From contig JAKSID010000004.1 in the NCBI GenBank assembly GCA_024399035.1, positions 33,482 through 97,481 on the forward strand: a stretch of 64,000 nucleotides of DNA, written 5' to 3'. Of the stretch, positions 1 through 7,477 are shown in pieces. Origin of the DNA: Fibrobacter sp. (GTDB lineage: Bacteria; Fibrobacterota; Fibrobacteria; Fibrobacterales; Fibrobacteraceae). The stretch's first letter is position 1, and every line of letters begins with the position of its first letter. A model generated the notes under the pieces. The model had not been told where the DNA came from. It saw nothing but the letters and a program-made list of their open reading frames with translations, and searched no databases. The position numbers were made by a program, and so were the translations under genes.

Positions 1-2433
1 GGATTCGAAATTTGCCTTTACGGACTCAATGGATTCCTTGGCGGTTTCGTTAATCTGACCATAGGTATAGGCGTAAACGATGGAGGCGTTGAAGTCCTTC
101 TGTGTTTTATGGACGTAGGTCTTTTCGGCCTCTTCATACAAGCTGACGTCAAAATCTTCGCCCTTCATCTTGTGAATCTTTTCGAGCAGGCAGATGTTGT
201 CGAACAGTTCAAACGACTTGTCAGAAATCTCCTTGACAACTGTGTCCAGGTCCTTTTTCGGAGATGTGATGTGCTTTAGAATGTTTCTCCAAGGTTCGTA
301 GAACTTGACGGTGGCAAAGCGTTCGTCAATCCAGGGAACATCGTTTTCGTCCAGCGAAATAACGCCGGTCTGGAGCAGTTCTCCGTATACGTTGATGTTG
401 GAAAGAGCCTTTTGATCTGCTTTCAAGTAGTTCTTCAAATAGCAGAGTGCGTAAGCAAGAACCCTGTTCTCGTTGTTTTCCTGCCAGCGGTTGTCGTTTT
501 CAAGCTTTGAAATGGCATCAAGCAGCTTTGCTCTCAGCTGGATCAGCTTTGTGTTTACGTCAACCTTGTGGTGATCAACCCATTTCTTTATCAGGTTTAA
601 TCGCTGGTAGAAGTGATTTTCAACGCGGTTTCTTTCGTTGTATTTGATGGTTACTTTTTTGCCGGAAATTTCTCGCCATGTGTCGTCGATTACCTGAGAC
701 ACCTTGTCCTTGTCGATATTTGAATTTTCGTCAAGATAATCGTTAAGGAATGACTCCATCTTGTTAAGGGATTCGCTGTCGCTCATTCCGTTGCAGATGA
801 GGTTCATTGTTTCGTAGAAAAGGCTGTCCTTATTCGTAAAGCATTTTCCGTACATTTCCGGAAGTTGCTTGATGGGTATGGCTGTTCTGATTTTCTGCAG
901 AGTCCCGCTGGCTTCAGCCTTCATGTTTTTGAATTCAACTTGCTTCTGCTCTTCGGAGTTAAGGGCAAGCAATGCAGGTTGAGTGATGCCGCAGTGCTTA
1001 TCCTTAAGGTGATCCCTTAACATGCTGATGATTGTCTTGAACTCGCTAAGCTCAGGACCGAAGCTGTCGAAAATGTCTAAAAGTTCTTCTGCTCCAGATT
1101 CGAGAGCATAATCGTACTGTGCAGGAGGAGTGAGCAGCGCCATGATGTATGTGGCGATCAGCAGCTGCTTGGAACACTGCTCATTGTCAGGGAATGCTTC
1201 TGTGATGTGCAGAGATGAATAGTCGGGATTTTTGTCAAAGAAAATATGCGTTGCCAGCTGGAGTTGAGCTGACAACATCTGGCTTTCGGAGTAGCCCTTT
1301 TCAAAGCTTGCGGCCTTGGCCAATAAGGTTGCCTGCAAGACGGTGTTTTCTTTGGATCCAGATGTAATGAGCTTGTTGATGACGTAGACAAGTTCCTTGT
1401 CGGTGGGCTTTCTGTTTTTAAGCTCGTAGAGTTGGCGCGCAGTGGGGGCATCGTATTCGAGGGGTTCTTCCTCAGACTCTTCCTTTACGGCTTCAACTTT
1501 TGCAGGTTCCTCTGCAGCGGTTTCTTCTTCGACCTTGACTTCTTCGACCTTAACTTCTTCGTTGCTTTCAACTACGGTTTCTTCGATTACGGGTTCTGCT
1601 GCCTCTGCAGGTTCTACAACCTCGGGCTCTGCAACTTCAGATTCTTCAACTGCGGTTTCTTCGATTACGGGTTCTGCTGCCTCTGCAGGTTCTACAACCT
1701 CGGGCTCTGCAACGGTTTCTTCTTCGACCTTGACTTCTTCGACAACTGGAGCCTGTTCTTCTTTTTCAGGGGTTGCATCGGAGCTAATAGGGCCGTCGGC
1801 GTACTTGCCTCTTACCAGGCCACGCATTACCTTTTGTCCAAAGACATTCTGGATAGCATCCAGATCTTGGTCGCTATGTTCGTCGGGATCGGTATCCATC
1901 AGCTTCAGGAAAAGACGGTTGTTTTCTGCTGCGCCAATAGATTTCTTGATCGTATCCTCATTGCTGTCCTGCAATTGAGAAAGGAGATTTTGGGCGCTAT
2001 CCTGGAAAGGGGACAATGCAACGGCATACTCTTCGAGCATTGCCTTAACGTTGATGAATCGAACGAGGGTTTCCTTACAGCAGGCAATCTGTTTCTTTAA
2101 TCCGTTCTTGCATTCTTCGCCAACAGCACGGATCATGTCCTTTACAGAAGTGTCTGCAGACTTGGGGACGTTGCCGAATTCCTCGGCAAGGCTGCTCACT
2201 GCAGAAAACTGTTCCTGCAGTTTGTTAATCGACTTGATTGCGCTGTCTACGTCCGATTTCGCAGGGTTGCGAAAATCGCTGATGGTTGCAAGGATTTCGG
2301 TTACCTTGCCTTTTACGACTTTTTGGCTGTCGTTGTATTCCTTGATTTTTTCAAAAAATGCTCTGGATTCAGGAAATTCGTCTGCACTAAAGTGCATTTC
2401 ACTTGCGAATCCAATTAAATCATCATTAGCCAT
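1..2433 (-). CDS. Large unknown protein with acidic repeat linker (N-terminal 811 codons, cut by window edge)
   Basis: The minus-strand frame is open from ATG at 2433 to base 1, so at least 811 residues are present and the C-terminus lies outside. I do not recognise the family. Residues 1-215 are helical and charged with no signal peptide. Residues about 220-320 form a Glu/Val/Ala/Pro-rich acidic linker containing a 26-residue near-duplicate (repeat at 1575-1713). The rest is predominantly helical, with no P-loop, protease or nuclease motif in the visible part. It is probably cytoplasmic. The start is supported by a promoter-like site at 2455-2485 and by divergence from the membrane-protein gene at 2587. 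A scaffold-like role is only a guess from the linker; an enzymatic domain could follow beyond the window. Confidence 0.8.
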   Translation of the reverse strand, partial: MANDDLIGFASEMHFSADEFPESRAFFEKIKEYNDSQKVVKGKVTEILATISDFRNPAKSDVDSAIKSINKLQEQFSAVSSLAEEFGNVPKSADTSVKDMIRAVGEECKNGLKKQIACCKETLVRFINVKAMLEEYAVALSPFQDSAQNLLSQLQDSNEDTIKKSIGAAENNRLFLKLMDTDPDEHSDQDLDAIQNVFGQKVMRGLVRGKYADGPISSDATPEKEEQAPVVEEVKVEEETVAEPEVVEPAEAAEPVIEETAVEESEVAEPEVVEPAEAAEPVIEETVVESNEEVKVEEVKVEEETAAEEPAKVEAVKEESEEEPLEYDAPTARQLYELKNRKPTDKELVYVINKLITSGSKENTVLQATLLAKAASFEKGYSESQMLSAQLQLATHIFFDKNPDYSSLHITEAFPDNEQCSKQLLIATYIMALLTPPAQYDYALESGAEELLDIFDSFGPELSEFKTIISMLRDHLKDKHCGITQPALLALNSEEQKQVEFKNMKAEASGTLQKIRTAIPIKQLPEMYGKCFTNKDSLFYETMNLICNGMSDSESLNKMESFLNDYLDENSNIDKDKVSQVIDDTWREISGKKVTIKYNERNRVENHFYQRLNLIKKWVDHHKVDVNTKLIQLRAKLLDAISKLENDNRWQENNENRVLAYALCYLKNYLKADQKALSNINVYGELLQTGVISLDENDVPWIDERFATVKFYEPWRNILKHITSPKKDLDTVVKEISDKSFELFDNICLLEKIHKMKGEDFDVSLYEEAEKTYVHKTQKDFNASIVYAYTYGQINETAKESIESVKANFES
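1575..1713 (-). repeat. Imperfect tandem repeat, 78-bp period, inside the acidic linker
   Basis: Two 61-bp identical blocks (1575-1635 and 1653-1713) are offset by 78 bp, which is 26 codons. They encode duplicated Ala-Glu-Pro-Glu-Val-Val-type segments. Shorter Glu-Glu-Val-Lys-Val units flank both sides. The DNA identity exceeds what amino-acid selection needs, which suggests a recent duplication and likely length variation between strains. Confidence 0.85.
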
Positions 2434-2454
2434 AATAATGCCCCTTTTTAAACA

Positions 2455-2485
2455 ATATAATCATAAAAAAGGGAGAATGTGTCAA
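2455..2485 (-). promoter_or_regulatory. Putative promoter of the large leftward gene
   Basis: On the minus strand TTGACA (2485-2480) is followed after 17 bp by GATTATAT (2462-2455), just upstream of the ATG at 2433. The layout matches other promoter-like sites in this window (2528, 4398, 7392, 17913). Confidence 0.5.
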
Positions 2486-2527
2486 AAATGTTAACGAATT
2501 TATACAAAAGGACGGTGTCACAAAAAT

Positions 2528-2558
2528 TTGACAACTTGCCTTGGATTGGCGATATAAT
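2528..2558 (+). promoter_or_regulatory. Putative promoter of the small membrane-protein gene
   Basis: TTGACA at 2528-2533, 17 bp, then GATATAAT at 2551-2558. The expected transcript start lies about 20 bp before the ATG at 2587. It is divergent from the promoter at 2455-2485, so the two could share a regulator. Confidence 0.55.
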
Positions 2559-2586
2559 GCATGGAGCTTTATTTTCACGAGGCACT

Positions 2587-3030
2587 ATGCTCAAGTATTT
2601 CAAGTCGGCACCGATCTGCCTTCTGTTCATTTACGCCATGATGTGCTACGGCTACTATGGCGTCCATGTTGTTTTCCGCATGCTCAATTGTGTGGCCGGC
2701 GGCAAGATGGTGGTGGGGATTGTGACCGCCCTTCTGCTTGGTTTTTCCGCCGCATTCCTGGTGGCGGCCTATCGCGTGTTCTTTAAGGAGAGCCGCTACC
2801 TTCTGGGTGCGTCCCTGGTGTATGCCGGGGCCTTTGCCTGCTGCTGGGTTTACCGCTTTGGCGGATTGCGCCTGCTGTACTGGCTGTTCGCCGACAATGC
2901 CGCCCAACGCACCCGATATACCCTGAACTTGTCCGTGTATAGCGACTACTCCGCACTGCTTTTTACCTCCCTGGGCCTTTTGGCGCTGCACTTTGCTGTG
3001 CTTGGCGTTAAAAAGCTGCGGAATCGCTGA
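2587..3030 (+). CDS. Small multi-pass membrane protein of unknown function
   Basis: 147 residues with about four hydrophobic segments (near residues 8-30, 42-62, 70-92 and 122-140) and a basic C-terminus (KKLRNR), so an inner-membrane protein. The ATG at 2587 is chosen over upstream ATGs because it follows a CGAGG ribosome-binding motif and lies downstream of the promoter-like site at 2528-2558; a longer frame would begin upstream of that promoter. No family recognised. It ends 16 bp before the first of two paralogous genes and may be co-transcribed with them. Confidence 0.65.
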   Translation: MLKYFKSAPICLLFIYAMMCYGYYGVHVVFRMLNCVAGGKMVVGIVTALLLGFSAAFLVAAYRVFFKESRYLLGASLVYAGAFACCWVYRFGGLRLLYWLFADNAAQRTRYTLNLSVYSDYSALLFTSLGLLALHFAVLGVKKLRNR

Positions 3031-3046
3031 ACTAAGTCCTATCTCC

Positions 3047-4381
3047 ATGCGCATTAGTTCTAAATCTGTTTTTTCGGCGAAAGAAATGCTGTCGGTTTCG
3101 CACTTGTGTATGTGCGAGCCGTCGGATTTTGCGGACAGGACGTTGCCACCGCCGATCTCCCTGACGATTAATTCGATTCCGGAGAGCTTAAAGTGGTGGC
3201 GAGAGGAAAGTAACGAAGAAGAGCGTAGCAGGGTGCACCGTTTTTTGGACGGGCAAGAAATTATCCTGGAAGGATGCTCCTTGAGGTTTGTCGTGCCCGA
3301 CAATGCGTGCAGTGATTCCGACGAGGCTGTTCTAGATTATCTGCTTAACTTCGACAAGAATCTTGATGCGGCTTCTAAGGTGAACGACTTGGATGTGCAC
3401 GTGGAAATCGTTCGGGATTCTATCCGTGCCTCGTGCAAGCATAGGCGCTTTTTTAGGGGGATGGAAGACAGCCGCAAGTTCTACGTTGATTTTTCCTTGA
3501 AGGTCCGCCTGGTTCATCCCTTGAAGGATATTCCTCCTGCGTATCTCAGCAGACCTTTGTGGATGAGTCATCTTTCAGGCAGCCTAGGGCCTTATGCAAG
3601 GTTAAGGATAGTCAAGGCTTTCGTTTCCGAAGAAGGCGTTTATATTGGCGGGGACTACGATTTTATCGCTAAGAAGCCCTGCACCGATACAGACCGCAAC
3701 ATGATTTTCCGGAGCGAAATGAAGCTGGAAAAGGACTTGGTGAACTTCGCCTCTCTTTTGAAGCTGGGTTCCGACTTTGCTGCAGATGCGGGTGACCGTT
3801 TGGCATTGTCCAGTGGCCTGGCAAATTTCAAGTTCAAGTACCGTGGCCCAATGACCTATATCTTTATGTTGTTCGGGCAGGACTCTGCTCCAATCGGGCG
3901 TGGTGCCGCTTCAATCGGGCGTGGCCCTAATCTTTCCACGACGGAGGTCAATGTTTGCCTGCCACAGCTTACCGAAGGCCCCCACTCTATCGTACACGGA
4001 ATGCGCGAGGTTGCGAATTATTGCACCCGGAGTATTGATCAGTGGATTGCCAGCGGCGTTATGAAGCATATGTCTATTGAAAGCGGTGGTACGCGGGTTG
4101 CCGTGAGAACGGCTGTACAGTACGGCGTAATGGCTGGAAAAACATTCGACGAGGTAGTGGAATTCCTGCGTAACTTGTGCGCTTTCCTTAACGCCTATGC
4201 AAATTTTCTGGAGTCGATCATGGGGGCGGTCCGTAACCATTCCCGTAGCGATAGCACCATTGTTCGAAACTTGTGCGGCCTGATTGCCCAGGCAATGAAG
4301 GTTTCGCCGGCGGACTACCTGGATTACGAGGTGGAACCTATCCGGAAACTCGCTTACTGGTATGTGGTGGGTGCGGTTTAA
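3047..4381 (+). CDS. Unknown protein, paralogue A of the 3-6 kb cassette
   Basis: 444 residues, no signal peptide or membrane segment. It aligns along most of its length with the protein at 4753-6081: the N-terminus (MRISSKSVFS against MPVTKHGIFS), an RFLDGQE/RFLNGET block near residue 70, a central segment ending in GSDF/CSDF, and a C-terminal SPAD[YF]L motif. That alignment is why I place the start at 3047 although no good Shine-Dalgarno is present. A 21-bp duplication (3891-3924) encodes a repeated IGRG-type heptad that its partner lacks. Family and function unknown; the pair looks like an ancient duplication kept together around a coiled-coil gene. Confidence 0.7.
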   Translation: MRISSKSVFSAKEMLSVSHLCMCEPSDFADRTLPPPISLTINSIPESLKWWREESNEEERSRVHRFLDGQEIILEGCSLRFVVPDNACSDSDEAVLDYLLNFDKNLDAASKVNDLDVHVEIVRDSIRASCKHRRFFRGMEDSRKFYVDFSLKVRLVHPLKDIPPAYLSRPLWMSHLSGSLGPYARLRIVKAFVSEEGVYIGGDYDFIAKKPCTDTDRNMIFRSEMKLEKDLVNFASLLKLGSDFAADAGDRLALSSGLANFKFKYRGPMTYIFMLFGQDSAPIGRGAASIGRGPNLSTTEVNVCLPQLTEGPHSIVHGMREVANYCTRSIDQWIASGVMKHMSIESGGTRVAVRTAVQYGVMAGKTFDEVVEFLRNLCAFLNAYANFLESIMGAVRNHSRSDSTIVRNLCGLIAQAMKVSPADYLDYEVEPIRKLAYWYVVGAV

Positions 4382-4397
4382 TTTTTATGAGCGTTTT

Positions 4398-4428
4398 TTG
4401 ACAATTTCGCCTGTAAGTCTGATATATA
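4398..4428 (+). promoter_or_regulatory. Putative promoter ahead of the coiled-coil gene
   Basis: TTGACA at 4398-4403, 17 bp, then GATATATA at 4421-4428, followed by GGAGG and the ATG at 4445. It lies in the short gap after paralogue A, so the second half of the cassette may be expressed separately. Confidence 0.5.
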
Positions 4429-4444
4429 GTTTGGAGGTCTATCA

Positions 4445-4750
4445 ATGACGAATGAAAATATGAAAAACAATCTGGAATTGGAAAAATGGGAACGTGAAGT
4501 GGAAATGGCTATCAAGAAAGTTGCCGAGGCAAAGTCCCGCCTTTCCTCTGCGCTTTGTAATCGGGACAAGATGCAATTGCGGTGCGAAGCGTTAAAGTTC
4601 AATCTTGAAAAAACACAGAACGAATTGAAAGCCGCCGAAAGCGAGTATCAGGAGTTTGCAAAGTTTGTCGAGGAGTTTAATCTTCGTGTTGGCGCCCTTG
4701 AAAATCGCCTGGCGGAACTCAAGGCTCGTACCGAAAATGTAGGTGGTTAG
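4445..4750 (+). CDS. Small coiled-coil protein
   Basis: 101 residues, almost wholly charged amphipathic helix (Glu, Lys and Ala with Leu/Val/Ile/Phe spaced in heptads from about residue 8 to 95), ending in a short Gly tail. A strong GGAGG site sits just ahead of the ATG. There is no signal peptide, so it is probably cytoplasmic. It stops 2 bp before paralogue B begins, which implies translational coupling. The shape suggests a bridging or oligomerising subunit between the two paralogues; that is inference from arrangement only. Confidence 0.75.
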   Translation: MTNENMKNNLELEKWEREVEMAIKKVAEAKSRLSSALCNRDKMQLRCEALKFNLEKTQNELKAAESEYQEFAKFVEEFNLRVGALENRLAELKARTENVGG

Positions 4751-4752
4751 TT

Positions 4753-6081
4753 ATGCCGGTCACCAAGCACGGTATCTTCTCGGTTGCCCGCACCATTGTG
4801 TGCGGCGCCAATTATTTTGTCAATGTATCAGACTTCCGGAATACGGGTGGGCCGTCTATTTTCAATGGCGTCGCGCCCTTTTCTACGAACTGGCACACTA
4901 TTGTAAATGAATATTCTGCTGAAGATCGCCGTCTGGTGTACCGTTTTTTGAATGGGGAAACGATACAGATTGAAAACAACTGGGTGGAACTTGTGGTTCC
5001 TGGGTCTAGCTGGACTGACGATCAGTTGTTGAATTATCTGGTTTACAGGAACTCCAACTTCGGGCTGCTCCAGTCGCTAATGAGTCAAGAAGTACGGGCT
5101 AACATTGTGCCGGGTTCTTTCAAGTTGGTTCGTAAGTTTACTGGTCGCAACAAGATATGGGGCAGTTACCGTAAGTTCGAGATTGCCTTTAGTACCTGCT
5201 TGCGTCTTATGAATGCCGTATCGGACTTTACTCGCGAGGAGCTTGAAAATCATTTCTGGCCCGTAAAGGATAATTCGCCCCGTCATCAGCTTGATGAATG
5301 GCGCATTGCCAAGGCACTTGCCAGTGATGTGGATGGGTTGTACTACAGCAAAACCCGTCTTTTCCTGGCCAAGGCGCCCACGACTGACGAGGAATACGAC
5401 CGCATTGTCATCAGCGAGCTGAAAGCTTACGATGGTTGCTATCTTCGTAACTTGTTCAAGTTTTGTTCCGACTTTGGCCCTACAAAGGAATGCCGCAGTA
5501 CTCTTGCTGAAGGCGCCAAAAAATTCAAGCTGGTGGCTGATTATCAGGAAGGCCGGATTACCGATTTCTTTGGAGACCTTTCAAAGTCGGGCTGGAGTTC
5601 CGTAGGTGTCAGGATTCCCCGTACCGATGAACGCCCCTGGTGTTTTGTGAACAATGTACGTAAGGGTACGGCGGCCTGCCGCGAGGAGATGAGCCTTTGG
5701 CAGCAAAAGGGCGAGGCGGAATCGGTCCGGATCAAGTTCGGCTGTTTCGAGATTGATGTCAAAGCCAATGAACGCACCCCCAATCGATACGCCAGGTACC
5801 TAGTGTATGACAACCACATGAAAATGTCCTATGCAACGCAGTGCCTTACTTCGAAGGAGTCGCTCCCGATTCTAACGGAACATCTGGAGACCTTGTGCAA
5901 CATGCTGGAACATCTGGCGAATTTTGTGGAGCAGCTTTTGGCTGGAACCCGCAATATCCAGGTTATGAACGAGAACCTCGGCAAAAGAATCGTGGAGGGC
6001 GTAAGGCTTTCGCCGGCAGATTTCCTGGAGCACGAAATGCCCCCGGTCAAGATCCTTGCCCAGCATAGCCTCGTCGGATAA
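4753..6081 (+). CDS. Unknown protein, paralogue B of the 3-6 kb cassette
   Basis: 442 residues, soluble, no recognised domain. It shares collinear blocks with the protein at 3047-4381: the N-terminal IFS motif, RFLNGET near residue 70, VVPGSSW followed by LLNYL, a block around residues 180-240 ending in FCSDFG, and SPADFLEHE near the C-terminus. The last 70 residues are helical. It starts directly after the coiled-coil gene and is followed by a hairpin at 6090-6106. Heterodimerisation with paralogue A through the coiled-coil protein is plausible but untested. Confidence 0.75.
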   Translation: MPVTKHGIFSVARTIVCGANYFVNVSDFRNTGGPSIFNGVAPFSTNWHTIVNEYSAEDRRLVYRFLNGETIQIENNWVELVVPGSSWTDDQLLNYLVYRNSNFGLLQSLMSQEVRANIVPGSFKLVRKFTGRNKIWGSYRKFEIAFSTCLRLMNAVSDFTREELENHFWPVKDNSPRHQLDEWRIAKALASDVDGLYYSKTRLFLAKAPTTDEEYDRIVISELKAYDGCYLRNLFKFCSDFGPTKECRSTLAEGAKKFKLVADYQEGRITDFFGDLSKSGWSSVGVRIPRTDERPWCFVNNVRKGTAACREEMSLWQQKGEAESVRIKFGCFEIDVKANERTPNRYARYLVYDNHMKMSYATQCLTSKESLPILTEHLETLCNMLEHLANFVEQLLAGTRNIQVMNENLGKRIVEGVRLSPADFLEHEMPPVKILAQHSLVG

Positions 6082-6083
6082 CG

Positions 6084-6110
6084 AAAAAAGCCCCGGTCTT
6101 CGGGGCCTTT
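6084..6110. terminator. Bidirectional hairpin terminator between convergent genes
   Basis: GCCCCG (6090-6095), loop GTCTT, CGGGGC (6101-6106). On the minus strand it is followed by six Ts (6089-6084), so it should work well for the leftward gene ending at 6168. The plus-strand U tract is short, so termination of the paralogue cassette is weaker. Confidence 0.75.
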
Positions 6111-6167
6111 CTAAATAGTATCAATCTAAATGTAGGGTGCGAACTTTTTTCGCAAGTAAATTTGCCG

Positions 6168-6959
6168 TTATTCGGCGTAGTGGCGCATGACTTCGTTGAA
6201 GTTGTCGCGGTCTTCGTCATTCAGGTGGACCATGCACTTGTTTGCCCAATAGTAGGCGTCGGTGCGGGGGTCCTTCTTGGCCTTGGCGGAGGTGTACTTG
6301 CCCTGGTTGCGGATATCTGCGGACTGCATATATTCGCCCACCTTGCGCATGGTGTTCTTTTCACCTTCGGGTTCGTTGCTGACTTCAAGGTAGCCCTTGA
6401 TGAAGGTACTGGTCTTTTCGTCCTCCGCATTCTTCTTCACCAGGTTTTCCACCAGCTTTTCCAGTTCCTGCTGCTTGCGTTCGCTCAGCTCGGGATTGTA
6501 CATCAGGTCGCGATAGGCCTGACATTCCACGATGTCTTCTTCGCTCATGTCGAGGCCCTTTCTGGCGGACGTTTCCTGCAGTTCGCTGAAGGTGGTGGTC
6601 GTTTTGCGGTATTCCTTTTCTTCGTTCAGCACGTCCAGGGCGCGGAAGTCGATAATGGTACGCAGATAGGCGAGGAAAGGCAGCTTTGCTGTCTTGGAAC
6701 GGGCCTTGAAATCGTAATCCATTACGGCCTTGTAGTAGTTGATGTAGATTTCGCCAGAGTGGCTGACGAACTGGATGAAATTGCGGCTCCAGTTGTAACC
6801 CAGCTTGCGGGGGGCACAACCGATGGCGCTGAACTTGTGCTGTGTCATGACCGGTTCCAGGTAAATCATGAACAGAATTTTTGCCGCGTCTTTCATGCCT
6901 TGCTGGGCAAGGTAGATGTAAGCGCTCTCGTAGGCGGCGGTCATTTCTTCGAACTTCAT
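6168..6959 (-). CDS. Unknown protein with weak resemblance to sigma-70-type factors
   Basis: 263 residues, soluble. Residues about 70-120 contain an aromatic and basic helix with FLAYLRTIIDFRALDVLNEE, which resembles the region 2 pattern of sigma-70 family factors (F.-.YL-.-I-.-.-.-.DxL). A second helical block near residues 185-215 could stand in for region 4. The match is by eye and weak; an unrelated helical protein is equally possible. The frame stays open upstream for about 70 codons without ATG, so a longer product from a GTG start cannot be excluded. It is preceded by a structured leader (6960-7250) and ends at a strong terminator. Confidence 0.55.
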   Translation of the reverse strand: MKFEEMTAAYESAYIYLAQQGMKDAAKILFMIYLEPVMTQHKFSAIGCAPRKLGYNWSRNFIQFVSHSGEIYINYYKAVMDYDFKARSKTAKLPFLAYLRTIIDFRALDVLNEEKEYRKTTTTFSELQETSARKGLDMSEEDIVECQAYRDLMYNPELSERKQQELEKLVENLVKKNAEDEKTSTFIKGYLEVSNEPEGEKNTMRKVGEYMQSADIRNQGKYTSAKAKKDPRTDAYYWANKCMVHLNDEDRDNFNEVMRHYAE

Positions 6960-7250
6960 ATATTCAATTTTCTCGTTCTGTTGACAGTGATGTGTGGGGC
7001 AATCTGTCGCTGTCGATTGCGAGGCAGGACGTACTCAAAAACCAGGGTGGCCGTCACCGGCTTTCCCAGCTTAATCTTCGTGGCGCCAAGTACGTTTGAC
7101 GACACGAAGAAACACGCACTTTCGTGCGTTAACCTCCAACATGCTTTCGCATGCTTTGCAACAACCAGCGGGCTCTAGGCCTTACTGCCGGGACTCCAGA
7201 AATCCCGGGGATTTAACGGATGTAGTAGGGCAACATTGCCTTACTATTCA
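6960..7250 (-). other. Long structured leader upstream of the sigma-like gene
   Basis: If transcription starts at the TATAAT at 7256-7251 on the minus strand, about 285 nt precede the ATG at 6959. In order the transcript can form: a hairpin TAGTA-GGCAA/TTGCC-TACTA (about 7243-7220), CCGGGA/TCCCGG, two GAAA-loop hairpins (GCATGC/GCATGT and CGCAC/GTGCG), and a longer CTTCGTG/CACGAAG stem. No riboswitch class I know fits. The rest of the gap, 7260-7477, is AT-rich with a second promoter-like site and no convincing gene. Confidence 0.4.
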
Positions 7251-7279
7251 ATTATAGTAAATTCAACTGCCGTTGTCAG
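7251..7279 (-). promoter_or_regulatory. Putative promoter for the structured leader
   Basis: On the minus strand CTGACA (7279-7274), 17 bp, TATAAT (7256-7251). Spacing is ideal for a housekeeping promoter. Confidence 0.45.
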
Positions 7280-7355
7280 GTCAGAAAATGACACAAAAAA
7301 TTTTTCTGTGAATTTTCTGTGGATAGACTGATAGCAGTTTTTTCTACAAATGTGA

Positions 7356-7392
7356 CGATATATTATATCGTGAAATTTGGCCAAGCTGTCAA
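7356..7392 (-). promoter_or_regulatory. Second upstream promoter overlapping a palindrome
   Basis: On the minus strand TTGACA (7392-7387), 17 bp, GATATAAT (7369-7362). The -10 element lies in a perfect palindrome, CGATATATTATATCG at 7356-7370, which could be an operator or just a symmetric AT-rich -10 region. Confidence 0.45.
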
Positions 7393-7477
7393 AAAAATTT
7401 TTCTTTTTTTTGCGAACGATACAGTTATATAAGTGACAACGTTTTGACGTTGCCTTACTTATATACGTAATCAATAC

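Noticed and set aside
6162..7178. A 338-codon plus-strand frame opposite the sigma-like gene
   Set aside because: Composition is His/Val/Phe-rich, with no ribosome site, and it crosses the terminator side of the opposite gene.
7244..7474. A short minus-strand frame in the gap before the DUF4153 gene
   Set aside because: Lys/Phe-rich from AT-rich DNA, overlaps two promoter-like sites, no ribosome site.
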